From Akkermansiaceae bacterium (GTDB lineage Bacteria > Verrucomicrobiota > Verrucomicrobiia > Verrucomicrobiales > Akkermansiaceae): a DNA stretch of 5,745 nt. Shown here in pieces: positions 5,297-5,745 of this stretch. A program made the translations under genes and the position numbers. The stretch is from assembly GCA_023300065.1 (NCBI GenBank), contig JALZWJ010000135.1, forward strand, positions 1 to 5,745, given 5' to 3'. Numbering within the stretch: position 1 is the first letter of the stretch; each line of letters opens with the position of its first letter. Below the pieces are notes generated by a model. That model was not told where the DNA came from, made no database searches, and saw only the letters and a list, made by a program, of their open reading frames with translations.

Positions 5297-5745
5297 ATGG
5301 CTCGCGCAAACAATCTCACAATGTGTTCCTTCTGTGGCAAAAGCCACTCGGAGGTCAAGAAGCTCATCGCCGGTCCCGGCGTCTACATCTGCAACGAATG
5401 CATCGATGTCTGTTCAACCATCCTTAAGAAGGAGCTCGCGGGGCAGACGGAAGAAAAACCGAGCACTGACCTTGGTGGACTCCTCGAAGAGGGCGTCCCA
5501 ACTCCCGCCGAACTCTTACAACACCTCAATGACTTCGTCATCGGCCAAGAAGACGCCAAAAAGGTCCTCTCCGTCGCGGTTTATAATCACTACCAACGCC
5601 TCCGCCAACATGAGGCTGCGGATGACAAATATTCTGATGTTGAGATTGAAAAATCAAACGTCCTCCTCCTCGGCCCTACCGGCTCCGGAAAGACCCTCCT
5701 CGCCAAGAGCCTCGCGCGCTTGCTCGATGTCCCCTTCTGCATCGT
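5297..5745 (+). CDS. clpX: ATP-dependent Clp protease ATP-binding subunit ClpX (N-terminal part, cut by window end)
   Basis: This is the AAA+ unfoldase that delivers tagged substrates to the ClpP peptidase. The visible 149 codons contain the N-terminal zinc-binding dimerisation domain with Cys10, Cys13 ([18 protein letters not shown]) and Cys32, Cys35 ([11 protein letters not shown]). A variable linker (about 46-66) follows. The AAA+ module opens with [25 protein letters not shown] across about 69-93 and the Walker A GPTGSGKT at 126-133, after which the window ends. Walker B, sensor residues and the ClpP-binding IGF loop lie outside. The ATG at 5297 is preceded by a pyrimidine-rich stretch (TTATTCTCTTTCA) with no Shine-Dalgarno sequence. 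No clpP is visible immediately upstream, where many bacteria have it; here the upstream neighbour is ispE. Confidence 0.97.
   Translation, partial: MARANNLTMCSFCGKSHSEVKKLIAGPGVYICNECIDVCSTILKKELAGQTEEKPSTDLGGLLEEGVPTPAELLQHLNDFVIGQEDAKKVLSVAVYNHYQRLRQHEAADDKYSDVEIEKSNVLLLGPTGSGKTLLAKSLARLLDVPFCI

Noticed and set aside
1..5745. Search for CRISPR repeats, insertion-sequence ends, tRNA cloverleafs, riboswitches and a new multi-gene system.
   Set aside because: I saw no regularly spaced repeats, transposase motifs, flanking inverted repeats or tRNA-like folds. The genes are conserved core functions plus one regulator and two poorly known proteins.

Overview
The window is a compact stretch of bacterial chromosome carrying mostly housekeeping genes, all on the + strand. 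It holds the last codons of an unidentified gene, murI, a membrane-anchored SAM-dependent methyltransferase, tilS, a small lipoprotein, a MarR-type regulator, a laccase-domain (YfiH/PgeF) protein, ispE and the first third of clpX. The protein variants (a YfiH family member with HSGKKG in place of the usual HAGWRG, a short TilS), the poor Shine-Dalgarno sequences and the strong preference for C-ending codons suggest the Verrucomicrobiota or a near relative. That placement rests on remembered family traits and not on a search.

Layout: (1) 1-99 has the acidic C-terminal tail of an upstream gene and a textbook intrinsic terminator. (2) 139-3006 is a tight four-gene block, murI / methyltransferase / tilS / lipoprotein, with two 4-nt ATGA overlaps and one 5-nt gap. 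(3) 3007-3218 is the only sizeable intergenic region (212 nt). It carries a plausible extended -10 promoter and a cluster of overlapping inverted repeats in front of the marR-type gene (3219-3680). (4) 3681-3777 is the marR 3' region with a GAAA-capped mini-hairpin and a strong terminator, whose descending arm contains the likely GTG start of the next gene. (5) 3754-5231 is the laccase-domain gene overlapping ispE by ATGA. (6) clpX starts at 5297 and runs off the end.

How the genes fit together: murI (D-glutamate for peptidoglycan), the PgeF-like protein (peptidoglycan-precursor editing in characterised relatives) and ispE (MEP-pathway isoprenoids, including the undecaprenyl lipid carrier) all feed cell-wall synthesis. 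tilS serves decoding and clpX serves protein quality control. The regulator stands alone with its own promoter and terminator, and its base composition and codon use differ from its neighbours, suggesting higher or separate expression.

I found no mobile element, CRISPR array, tRNA, rRNA, defence system or recognisable riboswitch. The points most worth a second look are the start codon buried in the marR terminator, the putative operator cluster at the marR promoter, and the methyltransferase with a hydrophobic N-terminal anchor.
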